The notes beneath the pieces are model-generated. The model was not told the origin of the DNA, made no database searches, and saw only the letters and a list, made by a program, of their open reading frames with translations. A stretch of DNA of 64,000 nt from Streptomyces klenkii (lineage in GTDB: Bacteria > Actinomycetota > Actinomycetes > Streptomycetales > Streptomycetaceae), in assembly GCF_003626645.1 (NCBI RefSeq), contig NZ_RBAM01000001.1:558001-622000 (forward strand). The letters are read 5' to 3'. How positions within the stretch are numbered: position 1 is the stretch's first letter; every line of letters begins with the position of its first letter. Both the position numbers and the translations under genes were made by a program. Of this stretch, positions 16,427 to 25,211 are shown piece by piece.

Positions 16427-17631
16427 CCGCGAGCAACTTGAGGTGTGATCCGGAGGGGCGGAGCGATCCGGTAGGCGTGGGCGGGCGGATGGTCGACGGG
16501 AAGCTCCGGCCGCCACGCGCGAAGGCCCTGGGCGGACGGTACGAAGAGCGGGCCCGGCAGTGCGTCCGCTCTCGCCCACTCCCACCGGCTCACCAGCTCC
16601 GGCTCCATCCCCATCGGGCTCCCTGCGTACGCAGGGACCACGGTGACTGCGGTTGCCCGGTTCGTGCCGCCGACCTCGTCCAGCAGCAACGCGATCACCT
16701 CCACGTCCTCCGTGCGCGCGGACAGCGAGGTCTCCTCACGCAGCTCACGGACCGCGGTCTCCTCGATGGACTCCCCGGGATCGACCTTCCCACCGGGGCA
16801 CTCCCAGACCCCGGAGCGGTGCCGGCCCAGCAGGATCCGCCCCTCGGCATCGGTGACGATGACGCACACCCCGAGAACGGTCTGGGCGACGGGCGGCCGT
16901 GTGCCGCGCTGTCGGCTGGCCACCCGTGCGCGCGGAACGGTCTGCTGCCGGCGCGCGGTGATCAGCTGGCAGACCACCGGGTCGCCGTCCACGGGCGACG
17001 GCAGAAGCGTGACGTTGTCGACGAGGAACCCGGCCTCGACGAGCAGGTCCTCCCACAGGGCGGGAGTGAGGACCCACATCGAGGTCGTGAGCATGCCCTC
17101 GCTCCCCAGCCGTACGCCTTCGGGTCGCGGACTGACTGCCGTGGACGGACCGACGCCGTCCCTGTTGGTGTGCAGGACCGAGAAGACCAGCCGTCCGCCG
17201 GGACGGAGATGGGGAGCGAGCGCCGGGAGGAGCCGGTTCGGGTCGATGAAGCCGACGGAGTGCATCGCGTACGCGACGTCGTACGGCTCCTTCTCCTGGC
17301 GGAGGTGGTCGAGGATGTCGGCCTGGACGAAGCGCACGCCGGCCTCGTCCTCGCCGTAGCGGTCGAGTGCCCGCTGGTGCTGGGTGGGCGAGCCGTCGAC
17401 CGCGTCGACGACGGCACCGTGGGCGCGGGCGAGGTGCACGGCGTAGCGGCCGGTGCCGCTGCCGATGTCGAGGACCCGGCAGCCGGTGAGGTCGCCGAGG
17501 ACCTCGTCGCCGGGCCCGTCGCCGTAGAATCCCCAGTCCATGCGGTCGGGTTCGGGCGGGGTGCTCCCGCGGTCGAGATGGAAGCGCCCGAAGTCCGTCC
17601 ACACCTGGCGGTCAGCGGCCGTGTCGTTCAT
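16414..17631 (-). CDS. fused SAM-dependent methyltransferase / NUDIX hydrolase
   Basis: 405 residues; the ATG at 17631 is used because GAGGGG lies 6 nt before it. Residues ~45-215 are a class I methyltransferase (CRVLDIGSGTGRYAVHLARA as SAM motif I, GVRFVQADI, RPGGRLVFSVLH). After an Arg-rich linker (PRARVASRQRGTRPP), residues ~250-385 are a NUDIX hydrolase: ILLGRHRSGVWECPGGK, then a near-canonical Nudix box (GESIEETAVRELREETS, final Gly replaced by Ser). NUDIX enzymes cleave nucleoside diphosphate-X compounds. The joint function is unknown; fusion suggests sequential action or repair/detoxification of a nucleotide. It ends tail-to-tail with the Lrp gene. Confidence 0.85.
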   Translation of the reverse strand: MNDTAADRQVWTDFGRFHLDRGSTPPEPDRMDWGFYGDGPGDEVLGDLTGCRVLDIGSGTGRYAVHLARAHGAVVDAVDGSPTQHQRALDRYGEDEAGVRFVQADILDHLRQEKEPYDVAYAMHSVGFIDPNRLLPALAPHLRPGGRLVFSVLHTNRDGVGPSTAVSPRPEGVRLGSEGMLTTSMWVLTPALWEDLLVEAGFLVDNVTLLPSPVDGDPVVCQLITARRQQTVPRARVASRQRGTRPPVAQTVLGVCVIVTDAEGRILLGRHRSGVWECPGGKVDPGESIEETAVRELREETSLSARTEDVEVIALLLDEVGGTNRATAVTVVPAYAGSPMGMEPELVSRWEWARADALPGPLFVPSAQGLRAWRPELPVDHPPAHAYRIAPPLRITPQVARGQKS

Positions 17632-17719
17632 GAACATCCCCTCGTCTCTTCCTTGGTACTGGCGTCGCCCCGGGCCGACGCGTGGTCGGTGCTCGGCGGG
17701 TGCGGGTGCGGGGCGCCGC

Positions 17720-19705
17720 TCACCGTTCGCCGCCGTTCTTCACCGCGTCGGCCGGAGGGCGCGGCCCCGGCACGGGGGCGTCCTGATACTGCTGGTACTG
17801 CCGGGCCTGCATCTCGTACAGCGTTCGATAGTGACCTGGTTCGAGAGCCATCAGATCGGCGTGACCGCCGTGCTCGATCAGGCGCCCGTCGTGGAGGACG
17901 TAGATCACGTCGGCGTTGGCCGTGGCCGCGAGCCGGTGGGTGATGAGCAGCACGGTGGTGACGCCGTCATCGGTGAAGGAGCGCAATGAATCGAACATGT
18001 CGATCTCGGCTTTCGGATCGAGCGCGGCGGTCGGTTCGTCGACGATCAGCAGGTCGCGTTCCCGGTAGACGGCGCGTGAGACGCCGATGCGCTGCCACTG
18101 GCCTCCCGAGAGCCGCACTCCGCGTTCGAAGTCCTTGACCGCGATGGAGTCCCAGCCGTGGGGCAGTTTCTCGACCACGGTGCGGATGTCGGCCCGCTCG
18201 GCCGCGGCTTCGATCTTCTCCTGGTCCAGCGGCCGGCCGGCGTCGCCGATGTGGATGTTGGCCCGGACGGTCATGGGCCAGCAGTCGACGTCCTGCGGGA
18301 GCAGGGCGACCCGGTCGAAGACGCTTTCGCGGTTGGCCTCGCGGACGTCGACGCCGTTGTAGGAGACGGTCCCCGCGGTGGGCAGGTAGAGGCCGGCGAT
18401 GAGGCCGGCGAGCGTGGTCTTGCCCGAGCCGTTCTCGCCGACCAGGGCCACCACCTTGCCCTTCGGGATGGTGAGCGACACCCCTTGGAGCGCGTCGCGT
18501 TCGGCACCGGGGTAGCGGAACGTGACGTCCTGGAGCACGACCTCGACGCCCTCGCCCTCCACGCCGGCGCCATGGTCGGGGATGGCGTGCTGGGCGCCGA
18601 GCTTGATGGAGTTGTTCATGTCGGTCAGGTACAGCGACTCCTCGCACATGCGGTTGAGCTGGGAGACGATCTGGTTGAGGTAGCCGGTGGCGTTGCGGAT
18701 CGCCAGCACCGCTGTCCCGGCCGCGGCGAGTGGCATCCCGCCGACGACCAGCAGCCACCACAGCAGTCCGTAGGCGAGGATGCGGGCGGTGCCGGACATG
18801 GCGGCCGTAACGACCTCTGTTCTCGCCTCGGCGCGCGCCAAGCGGGCCTTCTCCGCCGCCGCGGTGCGGCCCATGTCTTCCTGCGCGTGGATCAGCAACC
18901 GCCCGGCACCATGGACCCGTAGTTCCGGGGTCGCGCCGGCCCGGGTGATCGGCCAGAGCAGGACGTCGGTGGCACGGCGGTGGTCGATCCAGGCGTGCTG
19001 AGAGGCGTAGGCGCGGCGCATGACGACGACCGCGCCCCACCAGCGCGGTGCCGCGATGAGCAGAAGCGCGGCGAGCAGCAGGGGGTGCAGTGTCGCGAGA
19101 ACGACGGCGGCTGCGCCGAGGCTCATCAGACCGCTGATGATCCATACCGAGCTCGACAGCATGCGCCGTACGGAGTCGGTGCCGTACTGGCCGAGGGCGA
19201 GCTGACGGTGGATGTCCTTGTCTTCCATCGCGGACATCTCGACGCGCGTCATCATGCCGTAGTACGCCGTCCGGCATGACAGCTCGATCTTCGGATACAG
19301 GCGCCCCTCGACCTGGACGATCAGACATCCCAGGAGCACCGACCCCGCCGAGGAAGCGCCGCCGAGCAGGAGCGCGGGCAGGGCCTCGCGCAGCTTGTCC
19401 GGGGTGGGCCCGCCGGCGAAGAGGTGCACCAGCACCTGGTTCGTCGCCACGAGCAGGAACGCCGACATCGCGCCGGAGGCCAGTTGCGCGGCCACCAGCA
19501 CCACCAGGGCGCGGGGATCTTCACGCCACGCGATACGGCCGATCATCGCGAGCATGCTGGGGAACTGCCGGGCCATGGCCCAGAAGCTCATGCGCAACAA
19601 CGGGTCGGAGTACTTCGCCCATGCCTTGTCGTGCCGCAGCGCGCCGGAGAACAGGAGCATCTCGCTCTCCGACAACGGAGCCCGCTTCTTGTCCGTCACC
19701 GTCAC
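17720..19705 (-). CDS. ABC exporter half, permease + ATPase (second gene of pair)
   Basis: 661 residues: six transmembrane helices (about 70-370) then a nucleotide-binding domain with Walker A GENGSGKTT, signature LSGGQWQRIGVSRAV, Walker B DLLIVDEPTAALD and an H-loop LLITHRL. It starts within the stop of the upstream half-transporter (ATGA), implying coupled translation and a heterodimer. The C-terminus is Tyr/Gln-rich (QARQYQQYQDAP). Similar paired exporters serve lanthipeptide (RamA/RamB, AmfA/AmfB) and other peptide systems. The nearest lanthipeptide precursor here is 12 kb away, so the substrate is open. Confidence 0.9.
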   Translation of the reverse strand: MTVTDKKRAPLSESEMLLFSGALRHDKAWAKYSDPLLRMSFWAMARQFPSMLAMIGRIAWREDPRALVVLVAAQLASGAMSAFLLVATNQVLVHLFAGGPTPDKLREALPALLLGGASSAGSVLLGCLIVQVEGRLYPKIELSCRTAYYGMMTRVEMSAMEDKDIHRQLALGQYGTDSVRRMLSSSVWIISGLMSLGAAAVVLATLHPLLLAALLLIAAPRWWGAVVVMRRAYASQHAWIDHRRATDVLLWPITRAGATPELRVHGAGRLLIHAQEDMGRTAAAEKARLARAEARTEVVTAAMSGTARILAYGLLWWLLVVGGMPLAAAGTAVLAIRNATGYLNQIVSQLNRMCEESLYLTDMNNSIKLGAQHAIPDHGAGVEGEGVEVVLQDVTFRYPGAERDALQGVSLTIPKGKVVALVGENGSGKTTLAGLIAGLYLPTAGTVSYNGVDVREANRESVFDRVALLPQDVDCWPMTVRANIHIGDAGRPLDQEKIEAAAERADIRTVVEKLPHGWDSIAVKDFERGVRLSGGQWQRIGVSRAVYRERDLLIVDEPTAALDPKAEIDMFDSLRSFTDDGVTTVLLITHRLAATANADVIYVLHDGRLIEHGGHADLMALEPGHYRTLYEMQARQYQQYQDAPVPGPRPPADAVKNGGER

Positions 19706-21606
19706 AGGCCCCGTCCCCCTCGGTCCAGACTGAGTTCGTAGAGCTCCTGGAAGAGCCCGCCGCCCTTGACGAGCTGGTCGAATGTGCCGTGCTCGGCAAT
19801 GCGCCCCTTATCCATGACGATGATCCGGTCCGCCACCTTCGTGTTGATCAGCCGGTGCGTGACCACCACCGTGATCCGGCCCGGGGCGATCTCGCGCAGC
19901 AGCCGGAACATCGCGTGCTCGCCGCGCGGGTCCATATCCGAGGTCGGCTCGTCCATGACGACCACGGCCGGCCGCCGGTACAGCACGCGGGCGCAGGCGA
20001 TGCGCTGCCACTGCCCGCCCGACATCGACACTCCGCCCCACAGCTCCGTGGCGAGCAGGGTGTCGAGGCCGCGGGGGAGTTCCTCGAAGGCTCCCCGCAT
20101 CCCCACTGCGTCGACGGCTTCCCACACCCGGTCGTCGTCGAGGGTGACGGGCTGGCCCATGGTGATGTTGTCGCGCGCGGAGACGGGCCAGTAGCCGAAC
20201 TGCTGGGTGACGAACCCCGTCTGCTCCCACACCTCGTTGACGTCGATGCGGGACACGTCCGCGCCGTCCCAGAGGACTTGCCCCTTGTCGGGGGTGTAGA
20301 GGCCGGTCATCAGGCGGGTGAGGGTGGACTTGCCCGACCCGTTCTCGCCCAGCACCGCGACGAGTTCACCCCGGCGCAGCGTCAGCGAGACCCCGTCGAC
20401 CGCGGGGCGGTCCTTGTTCGGGTAGGTGAAGACCGCGTCCCGGACCTGGATGGTCTCCGGCTCGCGCGGCGCCGGGACGGTGCCGGCCGCGGGCATCAGG
20501 GCTTGGGACCGTTCGATGAACTGCTTCCAGTCCCCGAGGAACAGCGACGAGTGGAACAAGGATGCCGCGTAGTGCACGACGTTGGTCAGGTTCCCCAGCG
20601 CGGTGCGCACCGCGAGGACAGCGGTCGCCGCGATCGCCAGGGACATGCGGCCGGACACGGTGAGCCACAGCAGCGTGCCCCACGCCAGCGACAGGCACAG
20701 GCCACCGAAGACGGCCGCGACGAGGTTCGCGCGCAGCTGCCGGCCCGCCCCGCTCAGGGTCCGGTCGTCCAGGCGCTTGGAGAGGGTCCGGTACCAGTAC
20801 GACAGGTACCCGGCCATGCTCATCCCGCGGACTTCGTCAGCGAGCTTGCCCGCGGTGACGTGCCAGCGCATCATGCCGCGCACGTTGCGGCCCGTGCTGT
20901 TCGCGGTGTGCACCTGGTGCTCGATCCGCGCCTCCGCCATCGCCCCCACCCCCGACGGCAGCACCGCCAGGACCAACACCGGCAGCATCAGCGGATGCAG
21001 CGCGGTCAGGACACCGAACGCCGCCACCAGCTTGATCAGCGCCGACATGAACGACTGCACGTCGTAGATCAGCCGGTCACAGCGCACCGAGCCGGTCTCG
21101 GCCGCCTCGTGCTCTTCGGAGAACTCCGGCCGCAAGAACGCCGACAGCTCCACCCGCAGCATCGCCTCGACTACCGCGACGTCCGCCGCCGTCATCAACC
21201 GCGGCTTCAGCCGCCCGACCGACCACGACGCCAACCCGTACGCGACCCTCCCCACGCCGGCCGCGACCGCGATCACGACCAGTGCCGGCAGCGCCTGGTG
21301 CACCCGGTGCGACACCGAACCGGACCCGAGGACCGGCACCATCGCCCGAGCCGTCGCCGCCAGCGCCACCGCCGACCCGATCCCGTAGACGACCTGCGCA
21401 CCGACCATGACGAGCACGTCACGGCGGTCGATCCGCCACGCCATCTTGAACACCTGCGTCAGCACGGCCGGGATCGTCGTCACCAGCTGCCAGACGCCGT
21501 ACTGGTCGAACGCCGACTTCGTCCACTGCGCCTTGCGCTCGATATCCACCGGCTCCGGATACGGCGGCCGTGTCCGGGCCTGTTCGTCTCCTTGCACACT
21601 CTTCAT
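19702..21606 (-). CDS. ABC exporter half, permease + ATPase (first gene of pair)
   Basis: 634 residues with AGGAAGG before the ATG. A membrane domain with several long hydrophobic helices (for example VLVMVGAQVVYGIGSAVALA) precedes an ATPase with Walker A GENGSGKST, signature MSGGQWQRIACARVLY and Walker B AVVVMDEPTSDMD, where the usual 'ALD' after TS is DMD. It forms an operon with the overlapping downstream half. It is divergent from the TetR gene at 22129, which probably represses it. Confidence 0.9.
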   Translation of the reverse strand: MKSVQGDEQARTRPPYPEPVDIERKAQWTKSAFDQYGVWQLVTTIPAVLTQVFKMAWRIDRRDVLVMVGAQVVYGIGSAVALAATARAMVPVLGSGSVSHRVHQALPALVVIAVAAGVGRVAYGLASWSVGRLKPRLMTAADVAVVEAMLRVELSAFLRPEFSEEHEAAETGSVRCDRLIYDVQSFMSALIKLVAAFGVLTALHPLMLPVLVLAVLPSGVGAMAEARIEHQVHTANSTGRNVRGMMRWHVTAGKLADEVRGMSMAGYLSYWYRTLSKRLDDRTLSGAGRQLRANLVAAVFGGLCLSLAWGTLLWLTVSGRMSLAIAATAVLAVRTALGNLTNVVHYAASLFHSSLFLGDWKQFIERSQALMPAAGTVPAPREPETIQVRDAVFTYPNKDRPAVDGVSLTLRRGELVAVLGENGSGKSTLTRLMTGLYTPDKGQVLWDGADVSRIDVNEVWEQTGFVTQQFGYWPVSARDNITMGQPVTLDDDRVWEAVDAVGMRGAFEELPRGLDTLLATELWGGVSMSGGQWQRIACARVLYRRPAVVVMDEPTSDMDPRGEHAMFRLLREIAPGRITVVVTHRLINTKVADRIIVMDKGRIAEHGTFDQLVKGGGLFQELYELSLDRGGRGL

Positions 21607-22128
21607 GAACGTCCTTCCTGATCATGTTCGAATTGCAAACGCACCTCCGTGGCATTTGTGAGCCGATCCTGGTGGTGATGCATCACGCCTCCTCGTTGAC
21701 GAGCGGGTCGGACGAGTGATCGGAAAACGGCCCCCGGGCGGATGTGGTTACGGCCATTCGAGGGCGTTTTCTCGTGCAGGAATTCGAGTGACCGTCAATC
21801 GGCTTGCGATCGCTGGGCGGGCGGACCGCGGGGTGGTGTGCGATTCACTCGGCCGTGGCCGCTCACCCGATCCGGGCCTTGTGTTGCTCCCGGAAACGGC
21901 AGGCCTCCGCCCGCCGGCCGGTGGTTGCCGGTCGGCGGGTGCTGCCTCTTTGCAACTGACCGGGTGATGCCCCGGAAAGGATGGTCGTGTGGCGTCGCCG
22001 GCTTCCCGGCCCCGGCCGGTTGTCTGCGGCAGGCGGTCCCGTACAGCGTGCGTCTTCCGTACGATGTACACGCGTCCGTACACCGTGCCGCCCGGGGGCT
22101 GTCCCGGGCCCGAGAAAGAGGAGGCCGC
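21607..22128. other. 522-bp divergent promoter region (ABC exporter / TetR)
   Basis: No gene recognised. It holds the promoters for the exporter operon (leftward) and the TetR gene (rightward). The clearest element is the dyad at 22065-22082. Confidence 0.5.
22065..22082. promoter_or_regulatory. TetR-type operator candidate
   Basis: TGTACACGCGTCCGTACA, a dyad with TGTAC...GTACA arms, 46 bp upstream of the TetR start. Its right half (CGTCCGTACA) recurs in a longer dyad at 28227-28256. Confidence 0.5.
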
Positions 22129-22899
22129 ATGCCGGTCGACGATGATCAGCCGAAGCAGACGATCCCATCGGTGTGGACCCGGCCCCAGCGCCGCAAGCGG
22201 GAGCAGCCCACGCTCAGCCGGGACCAGATCGTGTCCGTCGCCCTGGAGCTGCTGGACGCCGACGGCATCGACGCGCTGAGCATGCGCAAGCTCGGCACCC
22301 GCCTGAACGCCGGGGCCACCTCGCTGTACACGCACGTGGCCAACAAGGACGAACTGATCGAACTGGTCGTGGACGAGATCTACGGCGAGATCGAGGTGCC
22401 CGGCCCCGACACCGCGGACATGCGGACCGAGTGGCGCTCGGCCGTCACGAGCTGCGCCCAGAGCCTGCGGTCCGTGTTCCACCGGCATCCCTGGATCGTC
22501 TCCGCGCTGGGTGAGGCGGGCGTGGTCTCCCTGGGGCCGAACGCGATGCGGCTGTCCGAGGGCATGCTCGCCGTCTTCGAGGAGGCCGGCTTCTCGCTGG
22601 AGCAGGCGGACCTCGCCGTGAACGCGGTCGTCTCGTACGCCATAGGGGTGTCCACCACCGAGGCCGCGTGGCTGTCCAGGCTCGCCCGCAGCGGTCTGAG
22701 CGAGCAGGAAGGCGTGGACAGCCTGTGGCCGGCGGCCGAGCAGGCCGCGCAGGCGTACCCGCGGCTGCGCAGGCTGTACGCCACGCAGCACCTCCAGGAC
22801 TCGGGCGGCACCCGCAACGACAACTTCGGCGACGGGCTCGACTGCGTCCTCGACGGCCTGGAGATCCGGCTCCGCCGTACGCGGGGCGCCGCGGACTGA
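22129..22899 (+). CDS. TetR/AcrR-family regulator with TetR_C-type ligand domain
   Basis: 256 residues; ATG 22129 with AGAGGAGG 6 nt upstream. The N-terminal HTH is LSRDQIVSVALELLDADGID, MRKLGTRLNAGATSLYTHVA, NKDELIELVVDEIYGEI, the layout of the TetR/TetR_C subfamily (drug-efflux regulators). The C-terminal domain is all helical. It is divergent from the two-gene ABC exporter, so drug-responsive repression of export is the likely job. A strong hairpin ends the transcript at 22922. Confidence 0.88.
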   Translation: MPVDDDQPKQTIPSVWTRPQRRKREQPTLSRDQIVSVALELLDADGIDALSMRKLGTRLNAGATSLYTHVANKDELIELVVDEIYGEIEVPGPDTADMRTEWRSAVTSCAQSLRSVFHRHPWIVSALGEAGVVSLGPNAMRLSEGMLAVFEEAGFSLEQADLAVNAVVSYAIGVSTTEAAWLSRLARSGLSEQEGVDSLWPAAEQAAQAYPRLRRLYATQHLQDSGGTRNDNFGDGLDCVLDGLEIRLRRTRGAAD

Positions 22900-22921
22900 A
22901 GCACACCGCCGCCGGGACATG

Positions 22922-22967
22922 CCCGTGCCCCCGCTTCCGCCTTCGACGGCGGGAGCGGGGGCACGGG
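22922..22967. terminator. strong bidirectional terminator hairpin
   Basis: CCCGTGCCCCCGCT pairs with AGCGGGGGCACGGG (14 bp, perfect), with further inner pairing TCCGCC/GGCGGG around a TTCGA loop. It sits in the 103-bp gap between the convergent TetR and FG-GAP genes. Confidence 0.8.
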
Positions 22968-23002
22968 TGGGAGTGGGGGTGGCGGCGGCGGATCCCGGCG
23001 GA

Positions 23003-25135
23003 CTACCAGCCGGTGCCGATCCGGGTGCGGTCGCCCAGGGCGTTGGTGCCGGTGCCCGTGCCCGGGTAGAAGTAGAGGCTCCCGGTGGCGCCGGCGGGTG
23101 CCTCGACGGCGTCGACGTCGCCCTTGCCGTCGCGGTTGAAGTCCGCGCCGACCAGCTGTCGCATGGTGTCCCAGCCGGTGCCGATCCGGGCACGGCCGCC
23201 CAGGGCGTTGCCGCCGTCGAGCGAGCCGGAGCCGGGGTACGCCCAGAGGTTGCCGTCCCGGTCCACGGCCACGAGGTCGGCCTTGCCGTCGGCGTCGAGG
23301 TCGCCCGGGCTGGTGAGCTCGGTCATCGTGTCCCAGCCGGAGGCGATGCGGACGCGGCTGCCCAGGGTGTTGCCGCCGTTGAACGAACCGGAACCGGGGT
23401 AGGCCCACAGGACACCGTCCTTGTCGACGGCCAGCAGGTCGGGCTTGCCGTTCCGGTCGGCGTCCATCGTGGTCAGCTCCCGCATGGTGTTCCAGCCGGT
23501 GCCGATCCGGACCCGGTCCCCGAGGGTGCTCATGCCCTTGGCGGCACCGGTGCCCGGGTACGCGTACAGGATCCCGGTGCCGGAGTCGACGGCGAGCAGG
23601 TCGGCCTTGCCGTCCCCGGTGAAGTCACCGGCGGCGAGCTTGCTCAGACCGCCCCAGCCGGTGCCTATCTGCACGCGGTCGCCGAAGGTGCCGTTGCCGG
23701 TGCCGGGGTAGAGCCACAGCTTCCCGGTGGCGGTCTCGATGCCGACCAGGTCGGGCTTCCCGTCGCCGGTGAAGTCGGCGGAGGCCAGCCGGGCCATGCC
23801 CGCCGGGGCGGGGTCGTCGGGCCAGGTCGTGTGGACGACCATCCGCCGGTCGTCGGCCTCGTTGGCGATCCACAGCTCGTCGCTGCCGGGCCAGTAGGAG
23901 AGGTTCTCGATGTTCACGCCGGTGCGCGTGACGAGGCGCACCGGCTCATCGGGCCTGGCGTGGTAGAGACAGCTGGGGATGTCCACGCCACCGTTCTTGG
24001 CGTCGACGAACTCCGGGCAGGGGCCCGCGATGGCGAACCGGCCGTTGTTCATGGCGATGCCCTGTGTGCCGCCCATCGGGGAGGCAAAGGCCTCCGACGC
24101 CTGGACGCGTCCCGAGGCGTCGGCCTTCAGCCGGCCGGTGACCGGGTCGATGGGCCAGCGCACGACCGGCGCCGTGGCCTTGCCGAACTTGTCCTCCACG
24201 CTGTACGGATCGCCCTCCGCGGTGACCAGGGCGGGCTGGGAACCGCTGAGGTCCAGTGATGCCGCGGTCAGGCACGGGCGCTGCGGGACGTTCGCCGGCG
24301 GGTATGTCCCGCAGCCATCTCCTCCCGCGCCGGTGTACGCGTAGCTGCCGGTGCGCGGCAGGACGTAGTCGAAGCCGCCCCCGTGCGTCCGGCCGGCCGC
24401 GTCCACGCCGACCGAGGCGTCGGCGGTGGTGTCCATCTTCCAGATGTCGTTGAGATCGAACACGTCGAAGCCACTGCCGATGGACGCGACATAGAGGCGG
24501 CTGCCCGCCCAGACCACGCCGTTGGCGTGCCCGCCCAGGGCCGCGAAGTTCTTGCTGTCGTCGGAGAGCCCGGCCAGGAGGACGTGCCGATAGGTGACAT
24601 GGGACGGATCGGTGACGTCGGCGAAGGTGATCCGCTCCCGCTTGTCGCCGGACGCGCTCCAGCCGGCGATGAGCACCTTGCGGCCGTTCACCAGAGTCTG
24701 CGCCTGGGGCGATTCACCGGATCCGGCGAGGCCCTGCGGATACCAGGCCGTGGTGCCGTCGTCCTCGGACGACCAGCAGAAGCCCTGTGCCCCGGCGATG
24801 TCGGACGGGTGACACAAGGAGCGGGCCGAGGTCACGTTCGAGGTGTCGGCCAGGACGCCGTTGATGCCGGTGCGCTTGAGGGAGGGATGGGCGGACTGGA
24901 ACGTGGAGACGCGGCCCGCGTCGCGGCCGTTGTCCCACTGGAATCCCAGACCGTCGGTGCTGATGCGGGTGACGGCGTTGTAGGTGGCGATGCCCCCGTC
25001 GGGGACGGCGGGGATAGCGGGGGCGGCGACGGCCGGGCCGCCGGTGGCGAACCCCACCGTCAGGGACGCCAGCGCCCCCAAGGCCGCGGCGATGCCTCGG
25101 GCTGCGGCGCGGGTTCCGCGGACTGGTCTGGTCAT
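23003..25135 (-). CDS. secreted beta-propeller protein with C-terminal FG-GAP/VCBS repeats
   Basis: 710 residues; the ATG at 25135 (GGAAAGGG upstream) precedes a clean signal peptide (MTRPVRGTRAAARG, hydrophobic core, AVAAPA). Residues ~35-465 form a non-repetitive domain of unknown function (GGIATYNAVTRISTDGLGF, WYPQGLAG, TLVNGRKVLIAGWSASGDK, NIENLSYWPGSDELWIANEA) with several Cys. From ~475 to the end are five FG-GAP-like blades with Ca-binding loops of the DxTGDGKxD type (DFTGDGKPDLVGIE, YPGTGNGTFGDRVQIGTGW). It is an extracellular protein; binding or hydrolysis function is not visible. It is co-directional with two more FG-GAP genes upstream. Confidence 0.8.
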   Translation of the reverse strand: MTRPVRGTRAAARGIAAALGALASLTVGFATGGPAVAAPAIPAVPDGGIATYNAVTRISTDGLGFQWDNGRDAGRVSTFQSAHPSLKRTGINGVLADTSNVTSARSLCHPSDIAGAQGFCWSSEDDGTTAWYPQGLAGSGESPQAQTLVNGRKVLIAGWSASGDKRERITFADVTDPSHVTYRHVLLAGLSDDSKNFAALGGHANGVVWAGSRLYVASIGSGFDVFDLNDIWKMDTTADASVGVDAAGRTHGGGFDYVLPRTGSYAYTGAGGDGCGTYPPANVPQRPCLTAASLDLSGSQPALVTAEGDPYSVEDKFGKATAPVVRWPIDPVTGRLKADASGRVQASEAFASPMGGTQGIAMNNGRFAIAGPCPEFVDAKNGGVDIPSCLYHARPDEPVRLVTRTGVNIENLSYWPGSDELWIANEADDRRMVVHTTWPDDPAPAGMARLASADFTGDGKPDLVGIETATGKLWLYPGTGNGTFGDRVQIGTGWGGLSKLAAGDFTGDGKADLLAVDSGTGILYAYPGTGAAKGMSTLGDRVRIGTGWNTMRELTTMDADRNGKPDLLAVDKDGVLWAYPGSGSFNGGNTLGSRVRIASGWDTMTELTSPGDLDADGKADLVAVDRDGNLWAYPGSGSLDGGNALGGRARIGTGWDTMRQLVGADFNRDGKGDVDAVEAPAGATGSLYFYPGTGTGTNALGDRTRIGTGW

Positions 25136-25211
25136 GGCGATGACTTGCCCTTTCCGGAGAATGAGGTGGGGCCGCCGCCGCGATGAGTGCGGCGGCGGCC
25201 CGTGAACGGCA

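Noticed and set aside
17720..21606. ABC exporter pair as the dedicated transporter of the lanthipeptide at 5078
   Set aside because: It is 12 kb away, divergent from its own TetR regulator, with no shared promoter element; the link is only family resemblance.
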